Shown piece by piece: positions 34,458-35,924 of a DNA stretch of 35,924 nt; within the stretch, counting starts at the first letter, position 1, and the number at the start of each line of letters is the position of its first letter. This DNA is from Balneolaceae bacterium UBA3186 (GTDB taxonomy: Bacteria > Bacteroidota > Rhodothermia > Balneolales > Balneolaceae). The position numbers were made by a program, and so were the translations under genes. The notes below the pieces were generated by a model. The model saw only the letters and a program-made list of their open reading frames with translations. It had not been told where the DNA came from and ran no database searches. The stretch spans positions 165,516 to 201,439 of the forward strand of contig DEXK01000014.1 of the NCBI GenBank assembly GCA_002364085.1, written 5' to 3'.

Positions 34458-34514
34458 AACCACAGAGGGCACAGAGAAATATTAATTCTCAAAACCGATG
34501 TGCACTATGTAGTT
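34458..34514. repeat. decayed ACCACAGAG-type intergenic palindrome
   Basis: The left arm AACCACAGAGGGCACAGAG (34458-34476) and the right arm TGTGCACTATGTAGTT (34499-34514) are an imperfect inverted pair (about 13 of 16 positions match the expected TGTGCCCTCTGTGGTT). The AACCACAGAG...CACAGAG pattern is a widespread intergenic repeat in bacteria. It starts three bases after the peptidase stop codon and may stand in for a terminator. Confidence 0.65.
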
Positions 34515-34520
34515 TAAAAC

Positions 34521-35138
34521 TTAAACCAACACTTCACCTTTTCCTTCCCGTATCAATACAGGCTCTCGTCCTGTAAGGTCGATCACAGTAGATGCTTCAT
34601 TACCTCCAAACCCTCCATCAATAACTACATCTACCTGATGTTTCCATTCGTCGAACATCAGGCTTGGATCGGTAGTGTATTCAAGAATCTCATCATCGTC
34701 TTTGATGGAAGTTGAAACGATCGGATTTCCTAATTCCCGGACCAGCGCCAAAGCTATTTGATTGTCGGGAACGCGTATACCAACGGTTTTCTTTTTTCTG
34801 AATACGCTTGGTAAACTGTTACTGCCCGGAAGAATAAAAGTATAAGGTCCGGGAAGATTTCTCTTCAGGATTTTAAATGTCTGCGTCTCAATTTGGGCTA
34901 CGTGATCAGATAAGTTGCTGAGGTCTTCGCAAATAAAAGAGAAATTGGCTTTATCTAAGCGAACGCCTTTTATTCTGGCGAGCTTTTCTAATGCTGATTT
35001 ATTGGTGATGTCACAACCTAATCCATACACGGTATCAGTAGGGTAGATGATCAATCCTCCATTTCTGAGGATCTCAACGATATGTTTGAGTTTCTTTCTA
35101 TCCACATGATCTTCATATAATTTTATCAGCTCAGACAT
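34521..35138 (-). CDS. YciO/TsaC (Sua5-YrdC) family protein
   Basis: A 205-residue cytoplasmic protein of the Sua5/YrdC/YciO family. The core is YPTDTVYGLGCDITN near residue 36, then ARIKGVRLDKANFSFICEDL, LPGPYTFILPGSN, TVGIRVPDNQIALALVREL and TVIDLTGREPVLIREGKGEV. NFSFICEDLSNLSDHV and the length fit YciO (206 residues in E. coli) better than TsaC. The family makes threonylcarbamoyl-AMP for the tRNA t6A modification; whether YciO-type members do this in cells is disputed, so tsaC is not assigned. A clear ribosome binding site (AGGAG, complement of 35145-35149) supports the ATG at 35138. It is divergent from the gene at 35217, and an 11-bp inverted repeat spans the shared promoter region. Confidence 0.87.
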   Translation of the reverse strand: MSELIKLYEDHVDRKKLKHIVEILRNGGLIIYPTDTVYGLGCDITNKSALEKLARIKGVRLDKANFSFICEDLSNLSDHVAQIETQTFKILKRNLPGPYTFILPGSNSLPSVFRKKKTVGIRVPDNQIALALVRELGNPIVSTSIKDDDEILEYTTDPSLMFDEWKHQVDVVIDGGFGGNEASTVIDLTGREPVLIREGKGEVLV

Positions 35139-35156
35139 TGATAGCTCCTGTTAGTT

Positions 35157-35209
35157 TTTAGTTAGTATATTATTGCTGAAATTTTTACCAATCTCAATTA
35201 CTAACTAAA
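35157..35209. promoter_or_regulatory. 11-bp inverted repeat in a divergent promoter region
   Basis: TTTAGTTAGTA (35157-35167) and TACTAACTAAA (35199-35209) are perfect inverted copies 31 bp apart. They sit between the two start codons at 35138 and 35217, and the right copy is only seven bases before the ATG at 35217. This is a candidate pair of binding sites or a leader hairpin. Confidence 0.5.
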
Positions 35210-35216
35210 CAAAAAT

Positions 35217-35762
35217 ATGAGATACGCATTCCTTTTTACGGCATTATTTTTTAGCTCTACACTTTCAGCACAACCTTCTCAGGATTTTTGGAGTTCTATA
35301 GAGAAGATCTGTGGAAAATCTTATGAAGGTAAAGTATTGGAAGCTCCTGCAGAAGATGAATTCAGAAAACTTCGATTAGTTATGCATGTTCGTTCTTGTG
35401 AAGAAAATGAAATAAGGATTCCATTTTTTGCAGGGGAGGATCGGTCTAGAACATGGGTATTTACAATGAAAAATGACATTTTAACTTTAAAGCATGATCA
35501 CCGACATGAAGATGGAACCGAAGATGAGATTACTCAATACGGTGGAACGGCATCCAATCACGGTTTGTCAACTATTCAAAGCTTTCCGGCGGATAATTTT
35601 ACGGCTGAATTAATTCCTGCTGCTGCAAGTAACGTTTGGTGGATTGAAATAGAAGACGGAAAGTCCTTTACCTATAATCTGAGAAGGTTGGGAACCGACA
35701 GATACTTTAGCATTCAGTTTGATCTGACAAATGAAATTGAAACTCCTCCCGCTCCATGGTGA
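35217..35762 (+). CDS. small secreted protein of unknown function
   Basis: A 181-residue exported protein: signal peptide at residues 1-19 (MRYAFLFTALFFSSTLSAQ), then a beta-rich globular domain. Visible segments are IEKICGKSYEGKVL, RLVMHVRSCEENEIRIPFF, RTWVFTMKNDILTLKHDHRH and RYFSIQFDLTNEIETPPAPW. Two Cys (in KICGK and RSCEE) could form a disulfide. Similar short exported proteins occur in Bacteroidota as hypothetical proteins; I cannot give a name or function. There is no lipobox. The gene is divergent from the YciO-like gene. A weak hairpin with a T tract near the window end may terminate it. Confidence 0.75.
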   Translation: MRYAFLFTALFFSSTLSAQPSQDFWSSIEKICGKSYEGKVLEAPAEDEFRKLRLVMHVRSCEENEIRIPFFAGEDRSRTWVFTMKNDILTLKHDHRHEDGTEDEITQYGGTASNHGLSTIQSFPADNFTAELIPAAASNVWWIEIEDGKSFTYNLRRLGTDRYFSIQFDLTNEIETPPAPW

Positions 35763-35854
35763 TTATGCGAGATAATTCACTGACAAAATTCGGGATTGTA
35801 GATGTCTTGTAATTCGTTAACAGATTAATAGTGATGGTTCTGTAAATACTTCGG

Positions 35855-35920
35855 CTTGATTTTTTGCTACTTTTGTATCAAGACAAAAGTAGGTAACCTT
35901 TTGCTAGGTTAGGCTTTTTT
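35855..35920 (+). other. competing hairpins at window end
   Basis: A perfect 10-bp hairpin CTACTTTTGT/ACAAAAGTAG (35867-35876 and 35883-35892) has the loop ATCAAG, which is the exact complement of CTTGAT at 35855-35860, so the two pairings compete or form a pseudoknot. Further on TAACC/GGTTA (35894-35898 and 35907-35911) is followed by GGC and a T run at 35915-35920, a possible weak terminator. The TTTTGCTA motif occurs twice (35862-35869, 35899-35906). The DNA between 35763 and 35854 shows nothing else. Confidence 0.45.
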
Positions 35921-35924
35921 ATCT

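Overview
The window looks like chromosomal DNA from an AT-rich Bacteroidota-type bacterium, most likely of the Balneola/Rhodothermota branch. The reasons are a very large secreted protein ending in a type IX secretion sorting domain of the FALSQNYPNPFNPST type (8235-12266), many Sec signal peptides ending in AQ or SQ, weak Shine-Dalgarno sites, two candidate TTTG/TAnnTTTG-like promoters, and intergenic palindromic repeats of kinds common in this group. The assignment rests on family resemblance only.

Layout. 1-8000: a YgjP-like zinc peptidase, a structured 298-bp gap, a secreted VPS10/BNR propeller protein, a strong terminator shared with a convergent NhaC antiporter, and a Uup-type ABC-F ATPase. 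8000-12800: the type IX-secreted beta-helix protein and a CBS-pair protein. 12800-13765: a repeat-rich island in which two 163-bp structured repeats bracket a small DUF559 nuclease-like gene, followed by a separate 80-bp palindromic element. 13765-18300: the ABC-F factor EttA, a putative outer-membrane protein of unknown function, and a divergent lipoprotein of unknown function. 18550-22198: a tight four-gene unit (UMF1 transporter, YdbS-like and YdbT-like PH-domain proteins, ArsN2-like acetyltransferase) converging on a ZIP metal transporter. 23169-29282: an orphan gene, then a minus-strand operon of three secreted propeller proteins: two tandem LVIVD/Ig-like paralogues and a YVTN protein carrying a His/Met-rich loop. 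29497-35924: gcvP, a Cys-rich orphan, a secreted M20 peptidase, a YciO/TsaC-family protein and a small secreted orphan.

Most named genes are housekeeping or cell-envelope functions: ion and metal transport (NhaC, ZIP, UMF1), ribosome-associated ATPases (Uup, EttA), glycine cleavage (GcvP) and secreted peptidase or propeller proteins. The least explained part is the DUF559 cassette at 12814-13578. There a predicted PD-(D/E)XK-fold nuclease gene sits between two nearly identical repeats, each built of nested hairpins. This resembles a nuclease-associated repeat or mobile element, although only two repeat copies and one gene are visible here. Other points worth checking are a hairpin covering the start codon at 16445, a DtxR/MntR-like palindrome before the ZIP gene, the metal-loop propeller operon, a Cys-rich orphan at 32444-33004, and several intergenic palindromes.
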